This document shows positions 37,554 to 46,543 of a stretch of DNA of 64,000 nt, piece by piece (within the stretch, counting starts at the first letter, position 1; each line of letters starts with the position of its first letter). The translations under genes were made by a program, and so were the position numbers. This DNA is from Parapontixanthobacter sp963736595 (GTDB taxonomy: Bacteria > Pseudomonadota > Alphaproteobacteria > Sphingomonadales > Sphingomonadaceae), in assembly GCA_963736595.1 (NCBI GenBank), contig CAVTPG010000011.1, forward strand, positions 372,001-436,000. Reading direction: 5' to 3'. The notes beneath the pieces were generated by a model. It was not told the origin of the DNA. It searched no databases and saw only the letters and a program-made list of their open reading frames with translations.

Positions 37554-38183
37554 TCAGACATTGCGGGCGGCTTTGCAGAAGGCACGGATCAAGTCCACAT
37601 CCTTGACGCCCGGAGCTGTTTCGACACCTGAGGATGTGTCCACCAACGGAGCGCCTGTTTCCGAGATTGCCTGCGCGACATTGTCAGGCGTCAGGCCCCC
37701 GGCCAGCGCCCAGTCAATGGTATGTTCGTGTTCGGCCAGCAGGCTCCAGTCGAACGCCTCGCCATTTCCGCCGGGCAGCGCCTTGGCTGGCGCATCATAA
37801 AGCAGCCGATCGACCAGTCCTCGCCATTTTACCACACGATCCAGCGTCGCGCGTTCGCGCAAACCTACGGCCTTCCAGACTTCCAGCTTGGTCTGACTAC
37901 GCACGACGCCGACCCATTGCGGCGTTTCCTTGCCGTGAAATTGCACGATGTCGGGCTTCACGGTTTCGATGGCTTTGGCGGTCAGCATCGGGTTGGCATT
38001 GGCGAGCAGCAGCACTGCTTTTCTGTCTCGCGGGACGCGCGCGCGCAGGCCGGCCGCGTGCTTTAATTCGATGTGGCGAGGACTCGGCTCGTAATGCACG
38101 AAGCCCACATGGGTCGCGCCTGCATCCAGAGCGGCGTCCAGCGTTTCGGGCGTCGAAAGCCCGCAGATCTTGATCATGGTCAT
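37554..38183 (-). CDS. trpF: Phosphoribosylanthranilate isomerase
   Basis: A 209-residue TIM-barrel enzyme of the tryptophan pathway (Amadori rearrangement). The general base Cys is in KICGLSTPE at the N terminus and the general acid Asp lies in LVDTSSGVETAPG. WALAGGLTPDNVAQAI is the phosphate-binding part. The gene is 10 bases downstream of pyrF and just ahead of trpB in the same unit. Confidence 0.95.
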   Translation of the reverse strand: MTMIKICGLSTPETLDAALDAGATHVGFVHYEPSPRHIELKHAAGLRARVPRDRKAVLLLANANPMLTAKAIETVKPDIVQFHGKETPQWVGVVRSQTKLEVWKAVGLRERATLDRVVKWRGLVDRLLYDAPAKALPGGNGEAFDWSLLAEHEHTIDWALAGGLTPDNVAQAISETGAPLVDTSSGVETAPGVKDVDLIRAFCKAARNV

Positions 38184-38193
38184 GCGCTAAATC

Positions 38194-38868
38194 TTATAAG
38201 GTTGCTTCGATGTCCCGCGCGGCTTGCAACGGATCCTCGGCGCGGCTGATGGGTCGCCCGATAACCAGCACGCTGGCGCCATCGTCGCGTGCTTTGCGCG
38301 GGGTGACCACCCGTTTCTGATCGCCTGCCGAGCCGCCTGCAGGACGCAAACCGGGGACAACGAAAAAGCCCTTGCGCCATTGTTTGTGGACGGCGGCGAC
38401 TTCCTGGCCTGAACATACGATGCCGTCCAGTCCCGCGTTTTCGGCGAGATCAGCCAGCCGCATGACGTGATCGTGCGGCGAGCCGGATACGCCGGTCCGT
38501 TCCAGATCGCGCGCGTTCATGCTGGTAAGCATTGTTACGCCGACCACTTTGCAATGTTCGCCCGCTGCCGCCTTGGCATCTTCCATCATGGCCCGCCCGC
38601 CGCTGGCATGGACGGTCACGATGGCCGGTTCCAGCGCGTGGATCGCCTGCATCGCGCCTGCCACAGTATTGGGAATGTCATGCAGTTTCAGGTCGAGAAA
38701 AATCGGCAGGCCGCAATGTGCCACTTCGCGAACCCCGTGCGCGCCGTGCGAATAGAAAAATTCCATGCCCAGCTTTACGCCGCCGATATGCGCCTTGACC
38801 TTTTTGACCAGCGCGACGGCGCGGTCGAGCTGCGGCATATCCAGCGCGAGATAGACGGGGCTGGTCAT
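38194..38868 (-). CDS. pyrF: Orotidine-5'-phosphate decarboxylase
   Basis: A 224-residue TIM-barrel enzyme for the last step of UMP synthesis. The signature LDLKLHDIPNTV contains the catalytic Asp-Lys-Asp network. The phosphate loop is near VTPRKARDDGASVLVIGRPI. The start overlaps the stop of the LapA gene by 4 bases. The combination pyrF-trpF is common in alphaproteobacteria. Confidence 0.96.
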   Translation of the reverse strand: MTSPVYLALDMPQLDRAVALVKKVKAHIGGVKLGMEFFYSHGAHGVREVAHCGLPIFLDLKLHDIPNTVAGAMQAIHALEPAIVTVHASGGRAMMEDAKAAAGEHCKVVGVTMLTSMNARDLERTGVSGSPHDHVMRLADLAENAGLDGIVCSGQEVAAVHKQWRKGFFVVPGLRPAGGSAGDQKRVVTPRKARDDGASVLVIGRPISRAEDPLQAARDIEATL

Positions 38869-39227
38869 CGCAAGGGCGTGCTTGGCGAGGTCAGCGGTTC
38901 GTCTATGCTTGCGGGGTCGGTATCCGCCCTAGGCTCGGCCCTATAAGCAGGAGCGCCACTAGCAGGAGCAGGCGCGATCGCGGAAATGCGGCTGGCATCC
39001 TGTAACGCTTTCATCCGCCGGTTCATCCGCCATTTCATGCTGCGATAATAGAGCCACATCGGCACCAGACCAGCAAGGAATGACAGCAGAACGACAGCGG
39101 GCAGGCGGGTATCGACGACAATACCTTCCCAGATGCGCACCGTCACGCCCGGCTCCCAATTCGCCCAGCTGAACAGCAGCAATGCAACGATAATCAACAG
39201 CCAGAGAATTGTGCGGACGATCTGCAT
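38865..39227 (-). CDS. LapA-type (DUF1049) membrane protein
   Basis: A 120-residue inner-membrane protein with two helices (LWLLIIVALLLFSWANW and PAVVLLSFLAGLVPMWLYY) and a cytoplasmic tail, as in the LapA/YciS family that supports lipopolysaccharide assembly factor LapB in E. coli. The tail ends in a proline/threonine-rich stretch. Its stop overlaps the pyrF start, so it heads the pyrF-trp-acc unit. The LPS role here is by family only. Confidence 0.82.
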   Translation of the reverse strand: MQIVRTILWLLIIVALLLFSWANWEPGVTVRIWEGIVVDTRLPAVVLLSFLAGLVPMWLYYRSMKWRMNRRMKALQDASRISAIAPAPASGAPAYRAEPRADTDPASIDEPLTSPSTPLR

Positions 39228-39319
39228 GACGGGTAAGCGTTCCTTCGGTGCTTGCGGAATTTCTTCGGTCAGACGAGGCTAGGACCTTAGCCGCTGTTCG
39301 TCCAGTGCGCTTGGGCGTT

Positions 39320-40630
39320 CTAGCGAAAGACCCGGTCGAAGATCGTATCGACCTGCTTGAAATGATATTCGAGATCGAATTTCTCTTCCAGTTCGCTCTC
39401 GCTCATCGCCGCAGTCACTTGCTCGTCCTGTTTCAGCAGCGACAACAGCGATAGCGCACCATCGGATTCCCACACCTTCATCGCGTTACGCTGTACGATG
39501 GCATAGGCATCCTCGCGGCTGACCCCGGCCTGCGTCAGGGCTAGCAACACGCGCTGCGAATGGACCAGTCCGCCCATCCGGTCGAGGTTTTTCTGCATGC
39601 GTTCGGGATAGACGAGCAGCTTGTCGATAACGCCGGTCAGTCGCGCCAACGCAAAGTCCAGCGTGATCGTGGCATCAGGCCCGATGAACCGCTCTACAGA
39701 CGAATGCGAAATATCGCGCTCATGCCATAGCGCCACGTTTTCCAATGCGGGCAGGGCATAGGCACGGATCATGCGCGCTTGGCCGGTCAAATTCTCCGTC
39801 AGGATGGGATTGCGTTTGTGCGGCATGGCGGACGAGCCTTTCTGCCCCGGCGCGAAATATTCCTCCGCTTCCAGCACTTCGGTCCGCTGCAAATGCCTGA
39901 TCTCCACAGCGAGCCGCTCGATCGAACCGGCGATAACCGCCAATGTGGCAAAATACATGGCGTGGCGATCGCGCGGGATGACTTGGGTGGAGACAGGTTC
40001 GACTGTGAGGCCAAGCTGCTCCGCCACATAGGCTTCGACTGCCGGGTCGATATTGGCAAATGTGCCGACCGCGCCGGAGATGGCGCAAGTGGCAATTTCT
40101 GCGCGCGCTGCGTGCAGCCGCGTTTTGCAGCGATCGAATTCGGCATAGGCTTGCGCCAGCTTCAGCCCGAACGTCACCGGTTCAGCATGAATCCCGTGAC
40201 TGCGCCCGATAGTAGGCGTGTATTTGTGCTCGTCGGCGCGGCGTTTCAACGCGGCGAGCAATGCATCGAGATCATCGAGCAACATGGCGCTGGCCTGATC
40301 CAATTGCACCGACAGCGTGGTGTCCAGCACATCGCTGCTGGTCATCCCCTGGTGCATGAAGCGCGCTTCCTCGCCCACTTGCTCAGCAACCCAGGTGAGG
40401 AAAGCAATGACATCGTGTTTGGTGACCGCTTCGATGGCGTCGATCGCCGCAACATCGATCACGGGTTTGGTCGCCCACCAGTCCCATAGCGCTTTGGCCG
40501 CAGTGTTCGGCACCACGCCCAGATCGGCCAGCTTTTGCGTGGCGTGCGCTTCGATCTCGAACCAGATGCGATATTTTGCCTCCGGCTCCCAGATTGCGGT
40601 CATTTCGGGGCGAGCGTAGCGGGGGACCAT
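39320..40630 (-). CDS. purB: Adenylosuccinate lyase
   Basis: A 436-residue fumarase/aspartase-superfamily enzyme that acts twice in purine synthesis (SAICAR to AICAR, and adenylosuccinate to AMP). The superfamily signature is GSSAMPHKRNPI. The catalytic His and Ser regions are TSSDVLDT and HERDISHSSVER. The length is that of the common bacterial type. A separate unit, 92 bases upstream of the LapA gene start on the same strand. The bases 40631-40904 on its other side carry the tandem repeat. Confidence 0.96.
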   Translation of the reverse strand: MVPRYARPEMTAIWEPEAKYRIWFEIEAHATQKLADLGVVPNTAAKALWDWWATKPVIDVAAIDAIEAVTKHDVIAFLTWVAEQVGEEARFMHQGMTSSDVLDTTLSVQLDQASAMLLDDLDALLAALKRRADEHKYTPTIGRSHGIHAEPVTFGLKLAQAYAEFDRCKTRLHAARAEIATCAISGAVGTFANIDPAVEAYVAEQLGLTVEPVSTQVIPRDRHAMYFATLAVIAGSIERLAVEIRHLQRTEVLEAEEYFAPGQKGSSAMPHKRNPILTENLTGQARMIRAYALPALENVALWHERDISHSSVERFIGPDATITLDFALARLTGVIDKLLVYPERMQKNLDRMGGLVHSQRVLLALTQAGVSREDAYAIVQRNAMKVWESDGALSLLSLLKQDEQVTAAMSESELEEKFDLEYHFKQVDTIFDRVFR

Positions 40631-40772
40631 TGGCGGTTCCTGTTTCTGTGCATTGCGGGAAAGCAGTCGATTGCGGGCTATAAGCGCAAGGCCCGATTCG
40701 CAAGGTTGCCACGCGCGCTATCGACGGACTTGTGCAGGTGCGACCAGAGCTACCTTAAACCGGAGTTGCAAA

Positions 40773-40826
40773 GCCACTGTCCCATCGCAGGCCACTGTCC
40801 CATCGCAGGCCACTGTCCTATCGCAG
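40773..40826 (+). repeat. Three 18-bp tandem repeats
   Basis: The unit GCCACTGTCCCATCGCAG occurs three times head to tail (40773-40790, 40791-40808 and 40809-40826). The last copy has one C-to-T change. It lies in the 274-base region between the divergent purB and DUF3857 genes, with no coding role I can support. Confidence 0.95.
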
Positions 40827-40904
40827 GATTGTCACCCGCGAACCCTATTTGTCGTTTTTGCGAAATGTGATAATTTGCCAGCGATTTTGGGAATTGGGGG
40901 CAAC

Positions 40905-43706
40905 ATGCAGAACAGCAACATCATATTATCCGCTCTGGCCGGGACTGCAATCGCGGCCGTCTGGACGACACCGGCGATGGCAGGCGAAGAAGTGCTGTAT
41001 GGCGCTGCACCGGAATGGGTGGAGCAAACCGAACTTACCGCCGAAATATTGAAAGAAGGTCCGCCCGTCGTTCTTTTGGATACGCAGCTTTGGCTGGAGG
41101 AAGGCAAAGTTACGACCTTCAATGATGTGGCATTTGCGCTGGACAGTACCGAAGCACTGACGGCCATGGGCACGCTGAGCGCAGCCTGGCTACCGGACAA
41201 AGGCGATTTAACCATTCATAAGGTGCATTTGCTGCGCGACGGCAAAATCATCGACGTGCTGGGCGAGGGTGCCAGGTTCGAAGTGCTGCGGCGTGAAGCG
41301 CGGCTGGAGCGGCGCGAGCTTAGTGGTTTGCTGACTGCGACGATGACTTTGCCGGGCGCTCGTCTTGGTGATGTGCTGCGGATGGCGACCAGTGTCACCG
41401 TCAGCGATCAGGCGCTTGGCGACGAGGTGCAATATTCTTCGCTTATTCCAGCACAGGAAGATATTATCCGTGTGGGCCGGATGCAGGCGAGCTGGCCGAA
41501 AGACCTTGATCTCAAACTGGCAACTTTTCGTACAGATGCGGGCGGCGATCCTGTCGCGCAAGGTAATCGCATGGTCTGGAAGGCTGAACTGCCGGTTGCG
41601 GAGCCGGATGAAATGCCGAACGATGCTCCGGCACGGTATCTGCTTCCGCCGCAATTGCACATCAGCAGTTTTGCCGATTGGCAAGATGTGTCGAAGACGA
41701 TGGAACCGCATTTCCGCACGCAGGATGCGATTACGGCAGGCAGTCCGCTGGCCGAGGAAGTCGCCACCATCATGGGCAATCACTCGGGCGATAAAGCGCG
41801 CGCTGCTGCGGCTTTGCAAGTCGTACAGGATAAGATCAGCTATCTGGCGAACGGCATGGACGGCGGAAATTACCTGCCGCAAAGTCCGGCAGAAACCTGG
41901 GAGCTGAGGTTTGGCGATTGCAAAGCCAAATCCTTGCTGCTGCTCGCTATGTTGCGTGAAATGAACATCGAAGCTGACGTCGCACTCGTTGCCAGTACGG
42001 GCGGGGACGTCCTTTCGAAGGTCTTGCCGATGCCCGGCAATTTCGATCATATGATCGTGCATAGCCGCTTTGATGGCATGGATTACTGGCTCGATGGCAC
42101 CAGTAGCGGCGCCCGGATCGCTACGATGACCGAAGTGCCGCGCTTTTTCTACGCGCTACCTCTGACCGAAAGCGGAAGCGATCTTGTGCCGATGAAAGAG
42201 CGCAAGCAAGTGGTGCCGGATGTCGATGCGCGGATTGTGTTCGACCAAAGCGCAGGGCTTAGTGTCCCGGCATTATACGACATCGAAATCCTGGTTAGCG
42301 GAGCAACCGGCGCACAGTGGAAAAGCCTCATAACCCAAGGCAGTGAAGACGATATCGAATTGGCGGCTGGTATGGCGGTTGCCAACATTATTGGCGAGGC
42401 GCAGCTTGTCTCGCACGAAGCGAGCTATGATGAGGAACTTGGTCTGGCTGTCATCAAGGCCAGCGGTATTATCACCACGCCATGGTCGAAAGACCAAGAT
42501 CGCTATGAATTGACCCCACCCGCGCAGGCGGCCAAAGACATTGCGTTCGAAGCCGACCGGGCGCGCAGCCTGTGGCGCGATATTCCGCTGCGCCTCAATG
42601 GTCCGATCTATCACCGCAGCACACTGGAAATGATCCTGCCGCAAGAAGGTGAGGGTTTCGCCATGACCGGCGACGGCGATATCGATGAAATAATCGGCGG
42701 GGTTGCGGTGAAGTCCGCCGGCACGCTGAATGGCAATCGCTTTAAATTGGCGCAAGAAATGCAATCGGTGGAAGCGGAATTGCCCGCGGACGCCATTCCC
42801 GGTGCAAAACGCGCCTTGAACGCGCATTTGCGCAGCTTGCCGGAATTGCGCGCGCCTGAGGATATTCTTGAGACATGGGAATATGGCGGAGCGAACCGAG
42901 AATTGCTGGCCGCGCATGAAGCGGCCTATGCACAGCTGATAGCCGATGGGGAACCGGATGATCCCGAGAACTTCATTAATCGGGCTAGCTTCAGAGCCGG
43001 GGTATTCGATCATGCCGGTGCGCTGGAGGATTTGAATGCCGCCATAGAAATCGAGCCAAGCAGTAACCTTTATGGCCGTCGTGCAGCGATGCAGGTCGAG
43101 CTTGGCGATTTAGCCGCCGCGCTCAGCGATGCGCAGGAAATCGAGGCAATCGACAACAAAGGCGACACGTATTTCTGGCAAATCGATTTGCTGGGTCGAT
43201 TGGGCCGGATCGAAGAAGGCGAGACGCTGGTCGCCGATTTTGTCGAATTGGCAGAAAAACCGCATATGGCTACGCATCTTGAAGCTGACTATCTTGGCTG
43301 GACCGGCAATGCTGTCAAAGGTGCGGAATTGTTTGATCAGGCTCTAGCGGCGCGTCCGGGCGATCCGTCGATCATGAAAGCTGCTTGCTGGTATTCGGCG
43401 GTTTGGGACATCGTCGATGACGAGGTTATTGGAAAATGCACAGATGCGATTGTGAAAGCGGACTATTCACCAGATGTCCTCGATAGTCGCGGCGTCGCTT
43501 ATTATCGATTGGGCGAGTATGACAAGGCGCTGGCCGATTTCGAAGCGGCGCTGTCGAACAATCCCGAGCAAGTCGATACCATCTATATGCGCGGGATTGT
43601 GAAGCTGGCGATGGGCGATGCGCAGGGTAAAGAGGATATTGCCAAGGCCAAGGTCAGAAAGCCGAGCGTGGCAGAGCAATATGGGCATTGGGGATTTACA
43701 CCGTAA
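40905..43706 (+). CDS. DUF3857 / transglutaminase-like / TPR secreted protein
   Basis: A 933-residue exported protein with a signal peptide (MQNSNIILSALAG, AMA cleavage site near 25). A DUF3857 region covers about 60-220. A transglutaminase-like fold has the complete triad: Cys339 in FGDCKAKS, His382 in NFDHMIVH and Asp397 in YWLDGTSSG. A second beta domain and at least three TPR units follow toward the C terminus. The start at 40905 gives the signal peptide and has GGGGG just upstream; the frame open further up crosses the tandem repeat and is rejected. The protein probably works in the periplasm as a peptidase or crosslinking enzyme. The substrate is unknown. Confidence 0.85.
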   Translation: MQNSNIILSALAGTAIAAVWTTPAMAGEEVLYGAAPEWVEQTELTAEILKEGPPVVLLDTQLWLEEGKVTTFNDVAFALDSTEALTAMGTLSAAWLPDKGDLTIHKVHLLRDGKIIDVLGEGARFEVLRREARLERRELSGLLTATMTLPGARLGDVLRMATSVTVSDQALGDEVQYSSLIPAQEDIIRVGRMQASWPKDLDLKLATFRTDAGGDPVAQGNRMVWKAELPVAEPDEMPNDAPARYLLPPQLHISSFADWQDVSKTMEPHFRTQDAITAGSPLAEEVATIMGNHSGDKARAAAALQVVQDKISYLANGMDGGNYLPQSPAETWELRFGDCKAKSLLLLAMLREMNIEADVALVASTGGDVLSKVLPMPGNFDHMIVHSRFDGMDYWLDGTSSGARIATMTEVPRFFYALPLTESGSDLVPMKERKQVVPDVDARIVFDQSAGLSVPALYDIEILVSGATGAQWKSLITQGSEDDIELAAGMAVANIIGEAQLVSHEASYDEELGLAVIKASGIITTPWSKDQDRYELTPPAQAAKDIAFEADRARSLWRDIPLRLNGPIYHRSTLEMILPQEGEGFAMTGDGDIDEIIGGVAVKSAGTLNGNRFKLAQEMQSVEAELPADAIPGAKRALNAHLRSLPELRAPEDILETWEYGGANRELLAAHEAAYAQLIADGEPDDPENFINRASFRAGVFDHAGALEDLNAAIEIEPSSNLYGRRAAMQVELGDLAAALSDAQEIEAIDNKGDTYFWQIDLLGRLGRIEEGETLVADFVELAEKPHMATHLEADYLGWTGNAVKGAELFDQALAARPGDPSIMKAACWYSAVWDIVDDEVIGKCTDAIVKADYSPDVLDSRGVAYYRLGEYDKALADFEAALSNNPEQVDTIYMRGIVKLAMGDAQGKEDIAKAKVRKPSVAEQYGHWGFTP

Positions 43707-43928
43707 GGCGATTGGAAAGTGTCGCCAAGCTGGAAGACCAGTCGTACAGAGTGAGCCGCCAGTTTATCGAGAGATGCACCGGGTTTTGACACGGACCCAT
43801 GTTGACTTGGAACACGCCCCCTTCTAAGGGAGCGGCGCCCTTGGCAGGCAGCTTTTTGCCTATACCGTCGTTTATGCGATATGGGCCGGACCGCATCCCG
43901 GTCGGGCTTGTAAGACAAGGAACATGGT

Positions 43929-44249
43929 ATGAGCGATGAAAAGCCTGCACGGGAACCTTTGCCAGAGGATGCGCGGATCGATGCGCTTGAGAAGCGGCTT
44001 AGCGCTGCCAACGAGCGGGAAGAGACACGCAACCAGCCGAAACTTTCGGGTGCCGATGCCAATTATCGCAGCGGAAACCGGGTGTTGGCCGATCTTCTTG
44101 GCGGGATTCTGGGTGGTGTCGTTATAGGCTTGGTGATCGATCACTTTGCCGAAACGTCGCCGTGGGGACTGCTGGTGGGACTATTCCTCGGGATCGTCGT
44201 TGCCTTCAGGAATATTTTTCGAATGGCGAACAAGCGCCCCGAAGAGTGA
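43929..44249 (+). CDS. AtpZ/AtpI family protein
   Basis: A 106-residue membrane protein with two helices (LGGILGGVVIGLVIDHF and WGLLVGLFLGIVVAFRNIF) and a hydrophilic N-terminal half. It matches the AtpI/AtpZ family, which precedes the F0 genes and assists assembly of the c-ring or Mg/Ca transport. It heads the atp operon here, with 92 bases to atpB. AAGGAA lies about 10 bases before the ATG. Confidence 0.85.
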   Translation: MSDEKPAREPLPEDARIDALEKRLSAANEREETRNQPKLSGADANYRSGNRVLADLLGGILGGVVIGLVIDHFAETSPWGLLVGLFLGIVVAFRNIFRMANKRPEE

Positions 44250-44341
44250 ACGCATTTTGACAGCTCGATATCGGGCTGATTTTGACAAACGACAGGCAGC
44301 GTAAAGCCGCTCGTTGAACAGGAATTTGGGGTAGCAAGCGC

Positions 44342-45130
44342 GTGGCAGGCGAAGAAGGCAAAGTGGACCCGATGCACCAGTTCACCATCGAACCCTTGCT
44401 GGGTTCCGATGGCTGGGAAATTGCGGGCTTCAACATCGCTTTTACCAACAGTGCGTTGTGGATGGCGATTACGACCGTCCTGCTGGCCGTATTCGTGGCC
44501 GGCGGCATGAAGCGTGAGATGGTGCCCGGGCGCTGGCAGATGGCGGTCGAGACCTTTACCGGCTTTATCGATGATATGCTGGAAGCCAATGTCGGCAAGG
44601 CCGGGCGCAAATATGTGCCCTACATCTTTTCGCTGTTCATGTTCATCCTGTTCGCCAATCTGCTCGGTCTGTTGCCTGTTGGCATCGTGGGGCTGCACCC
44701 GTTTACCTTCACCAGCCACTTCACTGTGACCGGCGTGCTGGCGATCATCAGCTTTTCGATTGTGTTGATCGTTGGTTTTGCCAAGCACGGTTTCAAGTTT
44801 TTCAGCCTGTTCGTACCGCATGGTACGCCGCTACCGATGATCCCGATCATTTTCCCGATCGAGCTGATCTCGTTTCTGGTGCGCCCGTTCAGCCTGGCAC
44901 TGCGTCTGTTTGTGGCGATGATGGCGGGACACGTCCTGCTGAAAGTCTTGTCCAGCTTTGTGATCGACGGCACCAATGCGGGTCTTGGTTTCGGGCTGAT
45001 GGTCGGATTGCCCAGCTTTATCCTAATGATCGGTATTAGCGCGCTGGAAATTCTGGTCGCGGGCATTCAGGCCTATGTTTTTGCACTGCTGACATCGCTG
45101 TATATTAATGACGCTGAAAATCTTCACTAA
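44342..45130 (+). CDS. atpB: ATP synthase F0 subunit a
   Basis: A 262-residue membrane subunit that forms the proton half-channels. The conserved LLGLLPVGIVG and the essential arginine in FLVRPFSLALRLFVAMMAGH are present, as is the C-terminal AGIQAYVFALLTSLYINDA. The start is a GTG at 44342; an ATG ten codons on is possible but would shorten the N terminus below the usual length for this group. GGGG lies about 10 bases before the GTG. Confidence 0.95.
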   Translation: MAGEEGKVDPMHQFTIEPLLGSDGWEIAGFNIAFTNSALWMAITTVLLAVFVAGGMKREMVPGRWQMAVETFTGFIDDMLEANVGKAGRKYVPYIFSLFMFILFANLLGLLPVGIVGLHPFTFTSHFTVTGVLAIISFSIVLIVGFAKHGFKFFSLFVPHGTPLPMIPIIFPIELISFLVRPFSLALRLFVAMMAGHVLLKVLSSFVIDGTNAGLGFGLMVGLPSFILMIGISALEILVAGIQAYVFALLTSLYINDAENLH

Positions 45131-45174
45131 GTCAATTTTCCACTAAACATGAATTCAATCAAGGAGTTATTATA

Positions 45175-45402
45175 ATGGACGCAGAAGCTGCAAAGCTCAT
45201 CGGAGCAGGTCTTGCCGCTATCGGTGCCGGTATGGCCGCCATCGGTGTGGGTAATGTTTTCGGTTCCTTCCTGGAATCCGCGCTGCGCAATCCGGGCGCT
45301 GCAGATGGTCAGCAAGGCCGTTTGTTCATCGGTTTTGCCGCTGCCGAGCTGCTCGGCCTGCTGGCATTTGTGGTCGCGATGATCCTGATTTTCGTTGCCT
45401 AA
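45175..45402 (+). CDS. atpE: ATP synthase F0 subunit c
   Basis: A 75-residue hairpin of two helices that forms the rotor ring. The ion-binding carboxylate is the Glu in AAAELLGLLAF, and the first helix has the GAGLAAIGAGMAAIGVG glycine pattern. AAGGAG is optimally placed before the ATG, as expected for the most highly translated gene of the operon. Confidence 0.97.
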   Translation: MDAEAAKLIGAGLAAIGAGMAAIGVGNVFGSFLESALRNPGAADGQQGRLFIGFAAAELLGLLAFVVAMILIFVA

Positions 45403-45477
45403 AAATACGCCGTTTGACCGGATCGGGAGCGAACCCTCTCGATCCGGACGACTCCCGTTCCAACGGAAAGCCGTTCG

Positions 45478-45972
45478 ATGCCTCAGATAGCGCAACTTGC
45501 CGAGACATATTCCAGCCAGATTCTCTGGTTGCTGGTCTTTTTCGGGATCACTTTCTTCTTCATCGGAAGAGGCATGGTGCCCAAAGTCATGTCGACGGTC
45601 GAGGATCGCAACAAGCAAATTTCCGGCGATCTGGTTGCGGCCAAGGCTGCACGGGATGCAGCGGACGAGGAAGAAGAAGCCTGGCGCAAGCGCGAGAATG
45701 AGAATCGTGCGAATGCGCAAGCAGTGGTAGCGGAAGCGAAAGCGGACGCTGCGGCACAGAACGAAAAGAAGATGGCGGCGGCGCAAAAGCGGTTCGACAA
45801 GAAACTGGCCGATGCCGAGCTGCGTATATCCGAGGCGCGTACACACGCGATGTCGGAAATCGAGGCTGTCGCTGCCGATGCGACGCAGGACATCGTTCAG
45901 CGCCTGGCCGGCGTAAATGTCACGGCGGCTGCGGCCAAAAGTTCCGTGAAGAAAGCGTTGCAACATGGCTAA
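45478..45972 (+). CDS. ATP synthase F0 subunit b' (peripheral stalk)
   Basis: A 164-residue stalk protein with one N-terminal membrane helix (LWLLVFFGITFFFIG) and a long charged coiled coil rich in Ala, Glu and Lys. It pairs with the b subunit encoded next, with which it overlaps by 8 bases. Possession of both b and b' is a feature of alphaproteobacteria and other photosynthetic-lineage ATP synthases. Confidence 0.92.
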   Translation: MPQIAQLAETYSSQILWLLVFFGITFFFIGRGMVPKVMSTVEDRNKQISGDLVAAKAARDAADEEEEAWRKRENENRANAQAVVAEAKADAAAQNEKKMAAAQKRFDKKLADAELRISEARTHAMSEIEAVAADATQDIVQRLAGVNVTAAAAKSSVKKALQHG

Positions 45973-46528
45973 CACGCCCGAAATTTTCGCCAATGAGGCG
46001 GCCGATGTCGCGACCGAGATCGACTTGGGCGCGGCAAAGCACGTTGATCCCAGCTTGTTCGGGATGGAGCCTTATCAGATCGTCGCAATCGCGATGTTGG
46101 CCCTGATACTGATTATGGTCTGGAAAAAAGTTCCGAGCGCCATCACCAGCGGGCTGGATGCGAAGATTGCCGCTATCCGCGAGCAATTGGACGAAGCCAA
46201 GACCTTGCGCGCAGAAGCCGAAGCGTTGCGGAACGAATATAGCGCCAAAATCGCGGGCGCTGAAAAAGACGCTGAGGCAATGATGGATAATGCGCGCCGC
46301 GAAGCCGATTCTGTTCTGGAAAAGGCCGAAGCTGACAGCAAATCTATGATTGAACGGCGCAAGCGCATGGCCGAAGATACCATTGCTGCGGCGGAACGTG
46401 ATGCAGTCGCCGAAGTTCAGGCGAAGGCTGCGATGGCGGCTACGGCGGCTTCGCGCCAACTGATCGCAGAAAAGCACGATGCGGCAGCTGATAGCAAGCT
46501 GGCCGATCAGGTCATTGCCGCGCTTTAA
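45965..46528 (+). CDS. atpF: ATP synthase F0 subunit b
   Basis: A 187-residue stalk protein. A hydrophilic leader of about 35 residues precedes the membrane helix (IVAIAMLALILIMVWKKVP), followed by a long coiled coil that connects to the F1 delta subunit. It is the last gene of the F0 unit. The F1 genes are not in this window, as is usual for alphaproteobacteria. Confidence 0.92.
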   Translation: MANTPEIFANEAADVATEIDLGAAKHVDPSLFGMEPYQIVAIAMLALILIMVWKKVPSAITSGLDAKIAAIREQLDEAKTLRAEAEALRNEYSAKIAGAEKDAEAMMDNARREADSVLEKAEADSKSMIERRKRMAEDTIAAAERDAVAEVQAKAAMAATAASRQLIAEKHDAAADSKLADQVIAAL

Positions 46529-46543
46529 GCGGACTTCGATAGG

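Noticed and set aside
40773..40826. CRISPR-like array
   Set aside because: The units are directly adjacent with no spacers, and no cas gene is in the window.
40653..40904. N-terminal extension of the DUF3857 protein through the tandem repeat
   Set aside because: The repeat would encode a TVPSQA motif, but the signal peptide and ribosome-binding site place the start at 40905.
43707..43928. Regulatory RNA before the atp operon
   Set aside because: Only short 4-5-bp stems are found, without strand-specific G-U pairs or a terminator, so nothing supports a structured RNA.
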